A DNA stretch of 64,000 nucleotides from Symbiodinium natans. Its lineage: Eukaryota; Sar; Dinophyceae; Suessiales; Symbiodiniaceae. Below, in pieces: positions 50,167 through 60,769 of the stretch. A program made the translations under genes and the position numbers. Position 1 is the first letter of the stretch, and each line of letters opens with the position of its first letter. Below the pieces are notes generated by a model. That model saw nothing but the letters and a program-made list of their open reading frames with translations, had not been told where the DNA came from and searched no databases. The stretch lies in the NCBI GenBank assembly GCA_905221605.1, contig CAJNDS010000176.1, positions 124,001 to 188,000 of the forward strand, in the 5' to 3' direction.

Positions 50167-50308
50167 TTGGAGTACCGTCAGGGCTTGCCTAAGCCAGGCC
50201 TTATCACTTTGGTTCCTTTGTCCTTGGTGGCCCTCAATGGGACCACTCATTTGGGATTGGTTGCCTTCGCGCGTTCACGCTCCTCCTATGCTGCAGTTTC
50301 AGCACAGG
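50167..50308 (+). CDS. Candidate exon
   Basis: It reads LEYRQGLPKPGLITLVPLSL, then VALNGTTHLGLVAFARSRSS and YAAVSAQ before GTAATA. Beta-strand composition, NGT sequon. Phase to the next frame is not resolved. Confidence 0.3.
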
Positions 50309-50374
50309 TAATATTGGCAACGAGGGGGGAATCGCCCCCCTCTATCAGCGCTGAACTACGTGATGGTCGCGCAG

Positions 50375-50700
50375 GATACTGGTGCAGGCTGTCACCGGTC
50401 ACATTTGCCCCTTCAATTTCATGAAATTGAAAGGAGAACAATCTGAAAACAGTTGTGTAGATGTAGAAATTTCATATGTCTGTCTTGATAGCGTTATCGA
50501 GAGCGCACACTGGAATAGCACCAAAGCAACAGCTTGCTTGAAGAGCCCAAATTGCCTTTGCACCGCCAAGGTCAAAGAGCTCAGGACAGGCCAAACGAAT
50601 AACTGTACTAAATCTGAGGTGGGGTACCCCGTGCCGTGCCAAGAAAATTGTGGGGCGCCTACCAGGTGGGACCATAACCTGATTTTAAACCTCAAGGCCT
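50375..50700 (+). CDS. Cys-rich open frame
   Basis: After GGTCGCGCAG|G it contains SENSCVDVEISYVCLDSVIE, then WNSTKATACLKSPNCLCTAK and VGYPVPCQENCGAPTRWDHN: nine Cys and two sequons in about 90 codons. It looks extracellular; no family recognised, and it lies in the telomere-repeat-poor island. Confidence 0.33.
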
Positions 50701-51046
50701 ATATGCCTTCTGCCCCAGCAAGGCAGAAGCCCGGGGATCCAGCAGAGCAGAAAAGGCTCCCCTTTAAGAACCAGGATGGGGTCTTTTTTAGGGACCCTAA
50801 AATCATATAAAGTCCCCTTATCCACCCGTGATAAAAGGGACCTGGTTTTTCGAGGTTATAGGGTGATATTACGGTATGCTAGCTCCCCCCTCTTAAGAAT
50901 GCACTTTGGTGGGCATGATGATCCTGTAGACCGGAATGGCAATCTGTCACGCAACTTATCAGATTTCCAGGTCCCACTGGGTCGCGAACGTCTTGCGGAG
51001 GTATACGTTTGCCCCGAGCAAGCCACCTTAAGATATCTGTAGCTGG

Positions 51047-51619
51047 GTGGCGTCACCAGGTCGGGTGAACTGCTCAAGAATCTTACACACATTTCAAACG
51101 AAACCTCGAGATTATCCTTCCAGCCGGGCAACTGCTAAGGGGGCCCGTCACGAAAACGCATCGCGCTTCCTCGAAGCACGTGTCCAATGGGGTGGCCGGA
51201 AAAGGCGGGTCACATCTATTCCGGGATATCAAGGAGAGCGGAGAATCAGTACTGGGGCCCACATACTTGTGTTTAGGTACGGCCCAAACCTAAAGGGCCG
51301 AGAACATCGGAATGTGCGGGGGGAAAGCGGTATGAAGGATAGCAAGGAAAAGCGGAGGAAGGTGGGAATTGTGGGGAAAACTTGCAAGGTATGTTGCGAC
51401 TGGAAAAAACTTCCCCGAAATTGCCAGAAATCCAAGAGATTTTCTAGGCCGTTGATGGATATTGGGGGGGGACAACCTTCTGATATGATGTGCGCCGTAT
51501 ACACCGTGGTCCATGATGGTCCTATGAATTCTCTAGGACCCGGATGGATAGGTAAAAGCCCTTTTTCCTTGTTTGGGAGTAGGAGGGTTCCCGTCAATAA
51601 AAACATCCTCTTAACCTAA
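51047..51619 (+). CDS. Long hypothetical frame, basic
   Basis: About 190 codons, Arg/Lys-rich with a central MKDSKEKRRKVGIVGKTCKV block and a later DMMCAVYTVVHDGPMNSLGP. A 125-codon minus-strand frame overlaps, and I cannot say which, if either, is real. Confidence 0.25.
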   Translation: MASPGRVNCSRILHTFQTKPRDYPSSRATAKGARHENASRFLEARVQWGGRKRRVTSIPGYQGERRISTGAHILVFRYGPNLKGREHRNVRGESGMKDSKEKRRKVGIVGKTCKVCCDWKKLPRNCQKSKRFSRPLMDIGGGQPSDMMCAVYTVVHDGPMNSLGPGWIGKSPFSLFGSRRVPVNKNILLT

Positions 51620-51869
51620 AAAAAAAAGGGGTCACCCCTGTTTGTAATTCACCAGGTGACTCCTGGAGTTTAGTTCGGCACACACAACTAACTGGCTTCG
51701 CCGAACGGCCACACAATCTGGCAGCCGGTGAGGAAGAGTGGACCCTATCCAAGTGTCTGTGCCTGGCGGCAGCAGCCGGCGGCCAGGCCTACAAATCGTG
51801 GTGGGTTGTACCGTAAAACCCTTAACTTCAGAAGGCCCTGAAAAAATATATGGGTTTGCGCTACGGGGT

Positions 51870-52040
51870 GGGATTCTAGGGCAAGTTATACCCCATACAA
51901 CCCCCCTTAAAAATGGCCCTTTCGAGTGTTTGACTGTGTGGATACCGGGCCTATCTACCCGGACAACCCCTAACAAATAGGCCTTTAAATAGGGTTGATC
52001 CTTGGGGGTTTATAGGCCAACTCCTGGCCCATAAGACACA
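51870..52040. mobile_element. Degenerate family-B element(s)
   Basis: It contains GTTATACCCCATACAACCCC, AAAATGGCCCTTTCGAG, ATAGGGTTGATCC and GGTTTATAGGCC blocks typical of family B; ends diverged. Confidence 0.45.
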
Positions 52041-53247
52041 TAAGAACCTTTTGAAGTAAAAATAGCGGTTCATCGACCCACTCCAGCTTTGCTTTCCAAG
52101 CTCACGACAAGCCCAGAGCACGGCTTCTGAGCAGAGCAGACCACGACAATTCTCGGGATCTACAATGTGCTGAGCTCACGTGTGCGTTGCAGTGGCCACC
52201 CTTTTCGACCCGTGTGGCGTAAGACAACCTGAATGCTCCTTTTCTTTCCGTATCGCGCTCGCGATCCTCCTCTACCGCACAGAGCGGCCAGCCGACACTC
52301 GCCCTCAGGGCGATTCAGGTATAAACTGGCCACCAAAACCCAAAACAAAATCCCGCACGTGCTTAAGTATTGGTGGTCCCCACACGATTGCCTCACCCGA
52401 AAGCAAGGTCCCCTGCGATTGTCCTATTTGCGTGTCCTGGCATCCAACTTTTTTTGGTAGTTTTTGAAGTGGCGGTGAAAAGCGGCTCATCTATTCAGGG
52501 GGAAAGGTGCAGAATTGTGTGAAGTCAGAAAGAACGCGAACTTGTGCACACAGCTAACGCTCCGTGGTATCCTCCCGCCTTTTTCTGAGAATCGCAATCT
52601 TGTCCCTGAAGCCAATGTCCCCTACTTCCGTGTTCTCGGGTGCTCTTCTGGTCCTTGTTTCCCTGCTTCCAAGCCAAGCCGATCGGGTCGGGGGACCGGA
52701 GGCCGCGTTCGAGGAATACCCTTTGCAATAGCTGCAGCGTTCGCCCACTTACAGACAGCATGGTCATCCGCAAGCTGTGCTGGGGCCGGAAGTGGTCTTC
52801 GTTGGAACTTTGCAAACAACTATCACTAAACATTGCGAATCCCCCAGGGGACCCTAAACCCTAAATCCCCCTTCTCCCATCAGCTCGTTAACTGTGCGCC
52901 CCTCTTCTGCCTTTCACGCCCCGTTTCGGTTTTGCCAGCCAGGCCATGGTCCATTGGGGCGATGCCCGCGGCGACATGTTGGCCTTGCAGCACAGCACCT
53001 CTGCCTAATGACGCCTAACATGGTATGAAGCCGCTTCTAGCAGGTCCGTCCCTGGCATTCCCTTGGCTTCAAGTCGTCGTCCGAGTTTGCAGTGGGGTGT
53101 CCCACCCGAGGTTGAGCCCCAACATTTGTTGGTTTACGAAATTCAGGGGGCCCTTACTGGGGTGCCTGTTATCGAGTAGGACCTACTTGATTTGGGGTCT
53201 AAACTTAGCGGTGGCCCCTATTGTGAATCCAAACCCGCCATCTGACT

Positions 53248-53399
53248 GAGGGGCCATCCAGGCACTTCGTCAGGCGGTCTGGGGCTCGGTGACAAGCTCC
53301 GGGACCGCCGGAGCGCTTTCGGCCCTCCGCATCTGCGAGATGGATCGAAGCCTACCAGAGGCCTTCGACACCCGCTGGAGGCCGACCTGCGGGAGACTC
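53248..53399 (+). CDS. Candidate exon
   Basis: After CATCCAG| it reads ALRQAVWGSVTSSGTAGALS, then ALRICEMDRSLPEAFDTRWR and PTCGRLG before GTAAAA. Alanine-rich helix then basic loop. Confidence 0.32.
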
Positions 53400-54963
53400 G
53401 GTAAAAAAACAGACCCAGAATGCTACTGGGGGAGTTGCTTAAACGGCCCCCACCCCCGAAACCCCACACAACAACCCACAATTTTCCTGTAAGGCAATTT
53501 TGGATTTATATGGGTTTTTTTTGGTATTTTTGGAGGGGGTATCTTCAGCAAGTCGTAAGAGAATATCAAAGGGGGCATTCCTTGTGAAAAAAACCAAAAA
53601 ACACCGGAAGGTTGATTCTTGCAGCCCGTTGCAAAGGGAGAGCTGTAGGACGGGTCGTAGAAACACTAAAGACCGTGGTTCCTTGTTTTACAGGCCTCGT
53701 AAAATGCCATTTTGATCTGGCACAAGATCGGCACGATTGCGTTCTGGACATGGGGTGTGTTAGCAACCTGACACATACTAGCCCCTGGAGAGAAACCAAG
53801 ACTATCTGTAAATGGTTGCTGTATGGCCTTCAGAAATAAATCACAGCCGATGCTGAGGTCAGCTCGAACTCCTATTGTTTCTGCACACTCAAAGGGGCAA
53901 GAACCATGCCCCCTCCCACCACTCCCCACCCCCAACTCGCACGGAGGCCTCCCCACCGCTCTCAGGAAACTGCCAAAAAAACCACGAAACATTTCACCTA
54001 ATTGGCAAGAGTTGTGGGCATTCAGAAAACCGAATCGCCACGCTTAGACGAGGCCCCTGCGACATACAAAGCTGTGCTGAAGTTTTCGTGACTACAGATC
54101 GCGTGTGCTTGCTACCAATGCAAAATTTGCCATGTGGGGATATTGTGCCTGTCTGCCGGTGTTTATGCAAATACTCGAACCAGATCCTAGAAGCGATAAT
54201 GCGGCGTGAGGCGCACAGCGGAGAGGGCTTGTTTTGGTTGCAGTTTGCCTCTCGCCTCGTGCATGCCACCTCAATCAGTCCTCTGAAGCAGGCCCCTTCG
54301 AACACATGGTCCAAGACTCACAGGGGCTAATTCCGACTGTATGGCTAAAACCATGTTGGGGTCCTGATTTCCATAACGGGAATCCACTATTGGTGAACTA
54401 GCTTGGGGGTCCACCATCTTGGCAAGCCCCCATAGGTGACGGCACAACCCACCTTGCGTGTTTCTGTTTTTTTGGAGAGAATGCATTTGCAACCAACGTA
54501 CAGCCAGGGGGGGGTCCGACCCGGCACGTTCCTCCTCACCACTGCCAATTGCTGTCACGCCGGTAGCGCACACCATCCGCATTGTTTACGGCACTCTTCC
54601 CGGAATCCGCAATCAGACTTGTTACTAGGTCCGATGCTTCAAGTTTTCGGCTCTTGTCTTAGGTAGTAGAGGCGGCTCCGGCGCCCGCAACCAGAGGGTC
54701 CAACATTGGTGGCGATCGGTGTTGGGTTTTCGTGTGTTACTGGAGATTGGGGTTTCGGCCGTAGTCCTTGGTAACGGTTTCGTTGGGTGGTACTTGGGTA
54801 GTTGTTTCTGCAGGAATTTTTTTGAAAGTGGGGACAAGGGTCCTAAAACGAGGTTATGTGTGGCATCATGAACTCTTTTTTTCCTACCCTAAACCTGAAC
54901 CCCGTTTACAATAATAAAAAAAACACTGGGCCGACCGAGGACAACCCACGGCCCCAAAGGTAG

Positions 54964-55066
54964 GATTCCAACACATCTACGCTAGCGACCCTGTCCAATC
55001 ACTGTGGAAGTGCGCCGTGGAGCTCGGCATCCCTCAGCCCCCCCCCGCCCAGGCTGGGCTATTAGG
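54964..55066 (+). CDS. Strong exon ending at a telomere-repeat donor
   Basis: After GGTAG|GA it reads FQHIYASDPVQSLWKCAVEL, then GIPQPPPAQAGLL, then TTAG|GGTTTTCGGGTTTAGGG. Clear coding composition. The C9 tract encodes the Pro run. Confidence 0.46.
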
Positions 55067-55081
55067 GTTTTCGGGTTTAGG

Positions 55082-55180
55082 GTTTAGGCCCTACATAATC
55101 TCCATAATCACACCCTATAAAGGGCTTGTAAGGGGGGTTACGGGTAGAATAGCCCCCCAGGATCCCAGTACCCTGAAAAA
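55082..55180. mobile_element. Family-B element (partial)
   Basis: ACACCCTATAAAGGGC, GGGGGTTACGGGTAGAATAG and CCCCAGGATCCC blocks match family B. Confidence 0.45.
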
Positions 55181-55311
55181 GGGCCGCCCCCTGATTGCTG
55201 TAAAGTCGGAGTCCGGGTCCCAGCAAGATCCCCCCCCCCCCCCCCCCGCCCCCTCCCCCCTCCTCCCCCCGAAAAACCTTCAGAATCGTGAACCCTCATC
55301 TGCACATGGCC

Positions 55312-55430
55312 ATACGTTCTCACCAGCTGACTCGCTGGCCGCGCTCAGGCTTGGACGATCCCGGGCAAAGCTATCCTGCCATGGCGCGCTGCATGGCCAC
55401 CACTCAGGCTGGGTTGTCTGGGGGGATGGC
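55312..55430 (+). CDS. Candidate exon
   Basis: It reads AIRSHQLTRWPRSGLDDPGQ, then SYPAMARCMATTQAGLSGGM and AWVYHWAPGV before GTGTGT or TAG. Trp/Met-rich, reads as protein. Confidence 0.36.
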
Positions 55431-55472
55431 TTGGGTTTACCATTGGGCTCCTGGTGTGTAGGTCCAGTGTAG

Positions 55473-55720
55473 GTGCTTAGGCTGGACAAGGCTCTTCGGC
55501 TGACATTGGAGGATCGAATCTGCAACGTTGGAGTTCGGGGGTTCGGGATGAACCTCGTGAGAAACGCTGCAGGAAAGCTGGCTCCTGCCGCACCGGCACA
55601 TCCCAAAAGAGGTCGTAGCGTGTATTGGAATTCTGAAACTTTGGCATCGAGAGGGGAGTGGTGTGAAACTCTTCATAAATACCGACTTACGGTTTCGGAA
55701 GTGGTTTCCCCTAAACCCTC
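55473..55720 (+). CDS. Strong exon
   Basis: It reads RLDKALRLTLEDRICNVGVR, then GFGMNLVRNAAGKLAPAAPA and WNSETLASRGEWCETLHKYR. G/C-ending codons over about 80 codons. Basic, with two Cys. Function unknown. Confidence 0.44.
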
Positions 55721-56234
55721 GGAACCTGCCCTAAACCCTAAAACCCATCGGCCCTTAATCCTCCACACTCATGGGCAGGAGGGCAAGGCGCCGCAGGCCG
55801 GGCTTGGGGGCTTGCCGTTCCTTCTCAGGGCGTTTCTTGCCGTGTAGGGCTGAATCAGATCGCACCCTGCAGGCAAAGTCCAGCGGGGGGGGGGGGGGGG
55901 GGGCCGAAAGTTTGGGTGGCCTTGCAGTAGGTGTTCCTATGTAGCATGGGGCTGCGGGCTGCGTTCTGGAGCACACTTCCGAAGCCCTCAGAGCGTAGCT
56001 GTGTGGTATCTTCTCTGCCGGGCAGCTCCTCGGTCCGACTGTCACCGACTCTTTGAAGTAGCTCTTCTTAGCAACGGCCCACTACAACCTGCACTAGTGC
56101 AACCGCGATGAAGCGCATGAGCCCTGGTGAGCCCGGTGCGTCAAACGGGTGTTAACGATATTAGGGGTACCCTTTTGGGGTCCCTACTATGAGGGGATCT
56201 TCCTTTTTTGGGGGTCTATTTGCGGGGACCCTTA

Positions 56235-56500
56235 TTACTACTATGATCATTATCATCATCATTATTATTATTATTATTATCACTATTATTATCATTATCA
56301 TTATCATCATTATCATCATTATCATCATTATCATCATTATCATCATTATCATCATTATCATCATTATCATCATTATCATCATTATCATCATTATCATCAT
56401 TATCATCATTATCATCATTATCATCATTATCATCATTATCATCATTATCATCATTATCATTATCATCATTACTTATCATTATTATCATCGTCATTATTAT
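56235..56500. repeat. (ATCATTATC)n microsatellite
   Basis: About 25 near-perfect ATCATTATC 9-mers with ATT and ATC runs at both ends; gives poly-Ile, poly-His/Tyr and poly-Asn/Asp frames only by periodicity. Confidence 0.96.
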
Positions 56501-57458
56501 TATGTATCGTATATCCCCAAATGCTTCAAGACTTCGGCATTCCCAGGAGCACGACCAGTACTTTGAGCATCGGTTCTGGCGACTGCGCTTCGACACCAGG
56601 CATGGCCATCGGGCTTTAGGGCCAGGTTTAGGGTTTAGGGTTTGGGGTTTAGGGTTTAGGGTTGATCCTCTTTTTTGTTTCTGTCGGGCGGGGGGGCGGG
56701 GGGTTCCCCCCTTATACTTCGGGTACACCAAGGGACCACAATACGGAATACACCTCCCGGGACAGAACATGCCAAATTCAAGCCACGAGAGTCCTAGAGA
56801 TCAGTAAGCTACAAACTGTGGCAGCCGCTACAGTGGATCGCCGGCTTAGTCAGGATCTGCGCCTGAACCCTGGATTGCTTTAAAGACACATGTCTGCTGA
56901 ATCTGCTCATGCTTTTCCGAGGGGGCGTAGTCAAAGGCATCCAGGATTCGGAGGTCCTGTACGCCCTACGTCCTCAAACAGGGATCAACCCCTAAACCCA
57001 CGAATAGGTACACGAACCTCGACCGAGAATGCGCCGACCGAATCCTCCTCCGTACTGCCGAGCTCCAGTCTTGGGGCGGCCTGGCCTGAATTAGCTTACC
57101 TGGCCACAAAGAATAGTAACAGCGCGTGATTGTGAGTAATGACTCTGGGGTCCAGGTATGTATTGGGGTTTAGGCACGAGCGTTTGCGGTTTGGGGCTCT
57201 ACGAAGGCTGTACGCGTCTAGGGGTTCAGAGCTCTAGGGCGCGTTAGTGTTAGAGGCTTCTAGGTATCGGCTTTTCGTGGGGATCAGGACAAGTTTGGGA
57301 CTTTTGGGGTCGGTTTTGGGTTCACACTAATGGCTTCAGTTCTATAAAGTCGTACAGCTGGGGACTTGGCCTGCTGCATGCTTCAGAATTGACGCACCAC
57401 GGGGCAGTACGTGGGGGGCCCCATTGACCATTCCATTGCGACAGGGAGCGGACATTCG

Positions 57459-57608
57459 GATTTGAGAGAGGTGCCCGGCACTCGCCAGGTGGAGAGACCT
57501 TCAAGAATGCCATGTTTGGATCGGATCCAACATACCCGCAAGATCAGCCCCGCAGCTGCCAGTTCAGCCCAATCAGTGCACGATCACGCCGTCGCCGTTG
57601 CACATCAT
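57459..57608 (+). CDS. Candidate exon upstream of the EF-hand exon
   Basis: It reads ERTFGFERGARHSPGGETFK, then NAMFGSDPTYPQDQPRSCQF. Protein-like; stop at 57606. It may be the exon before 57688, though phase is not resolved. Confidence 0.36.
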
Positions 57609-57687
57609 AGAATCATTTTCGATGAGGAGCTGGGTAGCGGCAGCAGTGAGAGCTGCTGATGAGTGCCAAGCCCTGAATCCACTCGAG

Positions 57688-57783
57688 GATTGGGCTGGAC
57701 GCGGACTCGGACGGCATCGTCGACATCATCGAGATCGCGCAGTGGTCCTTGCCAATGGAAGATGCTTGGGTGGCTCACTTGCA
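57688..57783 (+). CDS. EF-hand exon
   Basis: After ACTCGAG|G it reads IGLDADSDGIVDIIEIAQWS then LPMEDAWVAHLH. DADSDGIVDIIE (codons 57698-57733) is a canonical EF-hand calcium-binding loop: Asp at 1, 3, 5, Gly 6, hydrophobic 8, Asp 9, Glu 12. Only the loop and outgoing helix are in this exon; the incoming helix should be upstream. Calcium sensing or binding is likely; the rest of the protein is unknown. Confidence 0.52.
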
Positions 57784-58055
57784 TAGTCCTGCACCTCTAA
57801 GCACACGCCGCTGTCACACGCCTCTTATGTCAAAAGAGCTGCACAGGACATAGTGGCCCTAGAGTTTTTTCTTAGTACGCACTGTTTTCTTATGTTCATG
57901 CCGACACAGATGCACAGTCATCTAGGTTTATGGTAGAGGATATTAATGTTTATGTTCATTCATACATATGTACACCTCTTCGCACACATATGTACATATG
58001 CTAACCCCCCCCCCCCCCGTACATACACTACCCCCACCCCTTCCGTTTTGACATA

Positions 58056-58484
58056 TTAGCCAAGCAGCCCTAAAGTTGGAGGATCCCAAACCTTAGTCTC
58101 TAAATCCTGAAGAGGAGAGTTTTTAGTGCCCCCCTCCCTCCTTTCATCTTTGTTGATGTCTCCAATGGTGTGGGGCACATTCGGCAAAGAAGGGTTCACA
58201 CTCTCTGCTACTTGGGACATTGAGATAGCATAGATGACGATATCGCTTCCGAAGTTGCCACCGAGAAAGCTGCGAATCATCTTTTTGAAACCGCGGCTGT
58301 TGCTGCACTGCAGATCATTGGCACAACAATGCTTCTGAACCCAGAGGGTTCTTGCAGCACTAACGGCGGCCCAGCCCGAAATCACAGCTGGCACTACGAA
58401 TAACAAGAAGGTCTCCATCTCAAGTCCGGGACATGCGTGTGAAACAGGACGCATGCATGTCATTGACGGAAGGGGGCAGGACAC
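58056..58484 (-). CDS. Hypothetical minus-strand frame with apolar segment
   Basis: From an internal Met it reads METFLLFVVPAVISGWAAVS, then a Cys-containing segment and an acidic tail. It resembles the 48964-49449 minus frame only in FVVPAV. Weak. Confidence 0.25.
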   Translation of the reverse strand: MSCPLPSMTCMRPVSHACPGLEMETFLLFVVPAVISGWAAVSAARTLWVQKHCCANDLQCSNSRGFKKMIRSFLGGNFGSDIVIYAISMSQVAESVNPSLPNVPHTIGDINKDERREGGTKNSPLQDLETKVWDPPTLGLLG

Positions 58485-58779
58485 TGCCAGACGCCGCTAC
58501 TTCTATCGCACTGTGGTATATATATATATACATATACTGTAGCGCCAACATCTACATCCACATAGATCTACAGCTACGAACAGCGGTACAAAGTGACCGG
58601 CCCCAGCGCCCAGAGTCATAGGTTGGCATCGACCTGCAGCACAAGACCGAGCCCGAGTCCCGCGTTCTGCAACAGGCGCATGGGGGGGGGGGGTCCGGTT
58701 CGGTTCGGGCTTCGAAGTCCTGGACAATAGGGCCATGTACAAAATGCATATGCAATGTGTGTACATACATAATATCTAT

Positions 58780-58890
58780 ATATATATATATATATGTGCA
58801 TACATATCTATATATCTATATATCTATATATCTATATATCTATATATCTATATATCTATATATATATATATCTATCCATTTATCTATCTA
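58780..58890. repeat. (TATATC)n microsatellite
   Basis: TA run, then about nine TATATC units and ATCT/TCTG units. Confidence 0.94.
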
Positions 58891-58904
58891 TCTGTCTCTC
58901 TCAT

Positions 58905-59262
58905 TGGGTAGCGCATGCTCCTGAGCACGACCCTGCAACGGTGACACAGGGTTTCCTCTTCGATGGAGACCTGGCAGTGTCGATTCGCTGGACAGGCTCG
59001 GAAGGGGACAACCAGGATGGGCTACTAGGGCCCTCTAATCCCCATAACCAACCCAAATAAAGGGCCTTTTTAATGAGTTATGTGGTATAATAGCCCTAGA
59101 ATCCCTATAATCAACCCAAAAAACGGCCCTTTTTAAAGGGGCTATAGGGTAGAATAGCCCGTCTTAGTACTTCATGTCCATGATGTTTCGTGCACGCCGC
59201 AGTGCTTTGCAGATTCGGGATTCTTAGTGGATTCTGCCAGAGCCCGCCTGCCAAAACTGTGA
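58905..59262 (+). CDS. Two-exon segment split by a GA-AG introner
   Basis: Exon 58905-59015 reads HAPEHDPATVTQGFLFDGDL, then AVSIRWTGSEGDNQ. Exon 59158-59262 reads PVLVLHVHDVSCTPQCFADS, then GFLVDSARARLPKL and TGA. Both halves are strongly protein-like and join in phase 0 when 59016-59157 (CAG|GATGGG ... GAATAG|CCC) is removed. 'VLVLHVHDVSCTPQC' suggests a beta strand followed by a disulphide loop. Probably the C-terminal end of an extracellular protein. Confidence 0.52.
59012..59164. mobile_element. Family-B introner (B6)
   Basis: It starts CCAGGATGGGCTACTAGG and ends GGGTAGAATAGCCCGTCTT, with two internal AATCAACCCAAA...GGGCC blocks. It is the best family-B case of an element lying exactly between two in-phase coding halves. 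Confidence 0.7.
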
Positions 59263-59340
59263 CACTTATTCATAAGGCAGGCACTCCTCGTCTTGCACAC
59301 ACACATTATATATATATATGTATATATATATATGATACTA

Positions 59341-59458
59341 TTGCGATGCTGTCGTTACGGGCAGGCAACGTGAATGACTTGGACCTTGCGGTGATTGGTC
59401 CAGGACCTGCGCTAACCATGTGTAGCAAGATAGCAAAGGCTTTGGGTCAGTTGGAATG
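59341..59458 (+). CDS. Candidate exon
   Basis: It reads AMLSLRAGNVNDLDLAVIGP, then GPALTMCSKIAKALGQLE and TGA. Coherent helix-strand composition; upstream is a TA microsatellite. Confidence 0.38.
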
Positions 59459-59689
59459 ACATACAGCATGCTTGGGTGGGAAGATTGATGTATCCATGTG
59501 GTTGCATCAAGAGGGCTGAGCAAGATGGGTTCGATCGGTAAACGGTCGATGAGTTCGATCCGCGCGTCATCCCTGCGATACTGTCCGCCGAGAGGGCCGA
59601 ACTTCTAAAGCGACCATGTCACTCAACATTAAGTTAGGGTTGAAGGTTTATTGTCAATTCATTGTTGGCCAAACCATCTGTTCACAGGA

Positions 59690-59800
59690 GCTGAGTATTT
59701 GGAGAACAACCTCACCGACGGGGAGTACTACACTGTCAGCGACTACGGTGTCTACGCCGTCCAGTGCAACCCAGGACAGCTCCAGTTCTCAGGATTAAGG
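59690..59800 (+). CDS. Exon, Tyr/Cys extracellular type
   Basis: After TTCACAG|G the frame reads AEYLENNLTDGEYYTVSDYG, then VYAVQCNPGQLQFSG. NLT sequon. It runs into a GGATTAAGGGATGGAGGGAC stretch related to family D. Confidence 0.46.
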
Positions 59801-60148
59801 GATGGAGGGACCCCTACAACCTTATTCCCCTATACAACCCCATCTTTTCCCCACATCTACCTGAAACAGTGCCTAGATGCCTAGTAGCCCCTACAGTACC
59901 CCTGAACTCCCTTAGCAGGGTAGTTCTTTAAACAGGAAGCCAGAGTAGCCCCGCAAAGCCGTGCTGTGGAAATCTGCGGAAGGTGCCCTAGTGCACGTGA
60001 AATTTGCGTTTGTTTCGGTCACAGGGACCTGCACCACATTGCAAAGCATAGAACAAAATAGTTGCATGGCAGATGTTTCCCGCACTCAACTCAGACACCG
60101 TAAGATACCGTAAAGGCATTTGCCGTTTGCAGTTTGCGTCAGAAAGCT

Positions 60149-60281
60149 CAACCCTAAACCCTAAACCCTAAACCCTAAACCCTAAACCCTAAACCCTAAA
60201 CCCTAAACCCTAAACCCTAAACCCTAAACCCTAAACCCTAAACCCTAAACCCTAAACCCTAAACCCTAAACCCTAAACCCT
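60149..60281. repeat. CCCTAAA array, about 19 units
   Basis: Nineteen near-perfect CCCTAAA units ending CCCTGCAG|GA at the next exon. Confidence 0.95.
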
Positions 60282-60285
60282 GCAG

Positions 60286-60398
60286 GAGACAACTGCCCTG
60301 CGCCGATTCTGAGCACGATGTTTGTGCTTGCGTTGACGGGGCTATATGACGTGCAGGCCCAGCGCCCGATTTTGCCGGCAGCCATGCCTTCAAGAGGG
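60286..60398 (+). CDS. Exon enclosed by two opposite telomere arrays
   Basis: It reads DNCPAPILSTMFVLALTGLY, then DVQAQRPILPAAMPSRG. The acceptor is CCCTGCAG at the end of a CCCTAAA array and the donor is GGG|GTTTAGGG at the start of a TTTAGGG array. MFVLALTGLY could be part of a membrane or signal segment. Confidence 0.5.
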
Positions 60399-60508
60399 GT
60401 TTAGGGTTTAGGGTTTAGGGTTTAGGGTTTAGGGTTTAGGGTTTAGGGTTTAGGGTTTAGGGTTTAGGGTTTAGGGTTTAGGGTTTAGGGTTAGGGTTTA
60501 GGGTTTAA
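60399..60508. repeat. TTTAGGG array, about 15 units
   Basis: Starts exactly at the proposed donor of the previous exon and ends in a degenerate GGTTTAAGGCTTAA tail. Confidence 0.95.
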
Positions 60509-60562
60509 GGCTTAAAACTTAGGGCAAATTAATGGAACTGTGAACCTCCTCCCTCCCCCACT

Positions 60563-60769
60563 GTGAAGAGCGCGAGCACTTGGTGGACACTTGGTGGACG
60601 AACGCGCGCGTGGCACGTGGCTTTTCGGAGAATCGGCGGCTTCTGTCAGCGGAGCCCGACGTCTCCCGACGTCTACTTCCGAACCCTTCGAGTTCAGAGT
60701 GTAATCGTACGTTGCGACCGCCCAAACTTGTTTGTTCTCAATTTCTTTGCACAGCTACGAGGCTTTGAG
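60563..60769 (+). CDS. Exon with strong GTGAGT donor
   Basis: It reads WHVAFRRIGGFCQRSPTSPD, then VYFRTLRVQSVIVRCDRPNL and FVLNFFAQLRGFE before GTGAGTGAG. Beta/hydrophobic strands with basic loops. Function unknown. Confidence 0.45.

Noticed and set aside
53600-53840. Copia-type retrotransposon protease (CVLDMGC...)
   Set aside because: The word resembles LDSGA only loosely, there is no zinc knuckle, integrase or reverse transcriptase nearby, and no long terminal repeats are visible.
56149-56770. Frames of 100-184 codons rich in Ile, His/Tyr or Asn/Asp
   Set aside because: They follow the (ATCATTATC)n microsatellite in all frames.
60149-60508. A chromosome end or head-to-head telomere fusion
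   Set aside because: Opposed arrays are separated by a coding-like exon with splice signals, and dozens of similar arrays occur throughout the window.
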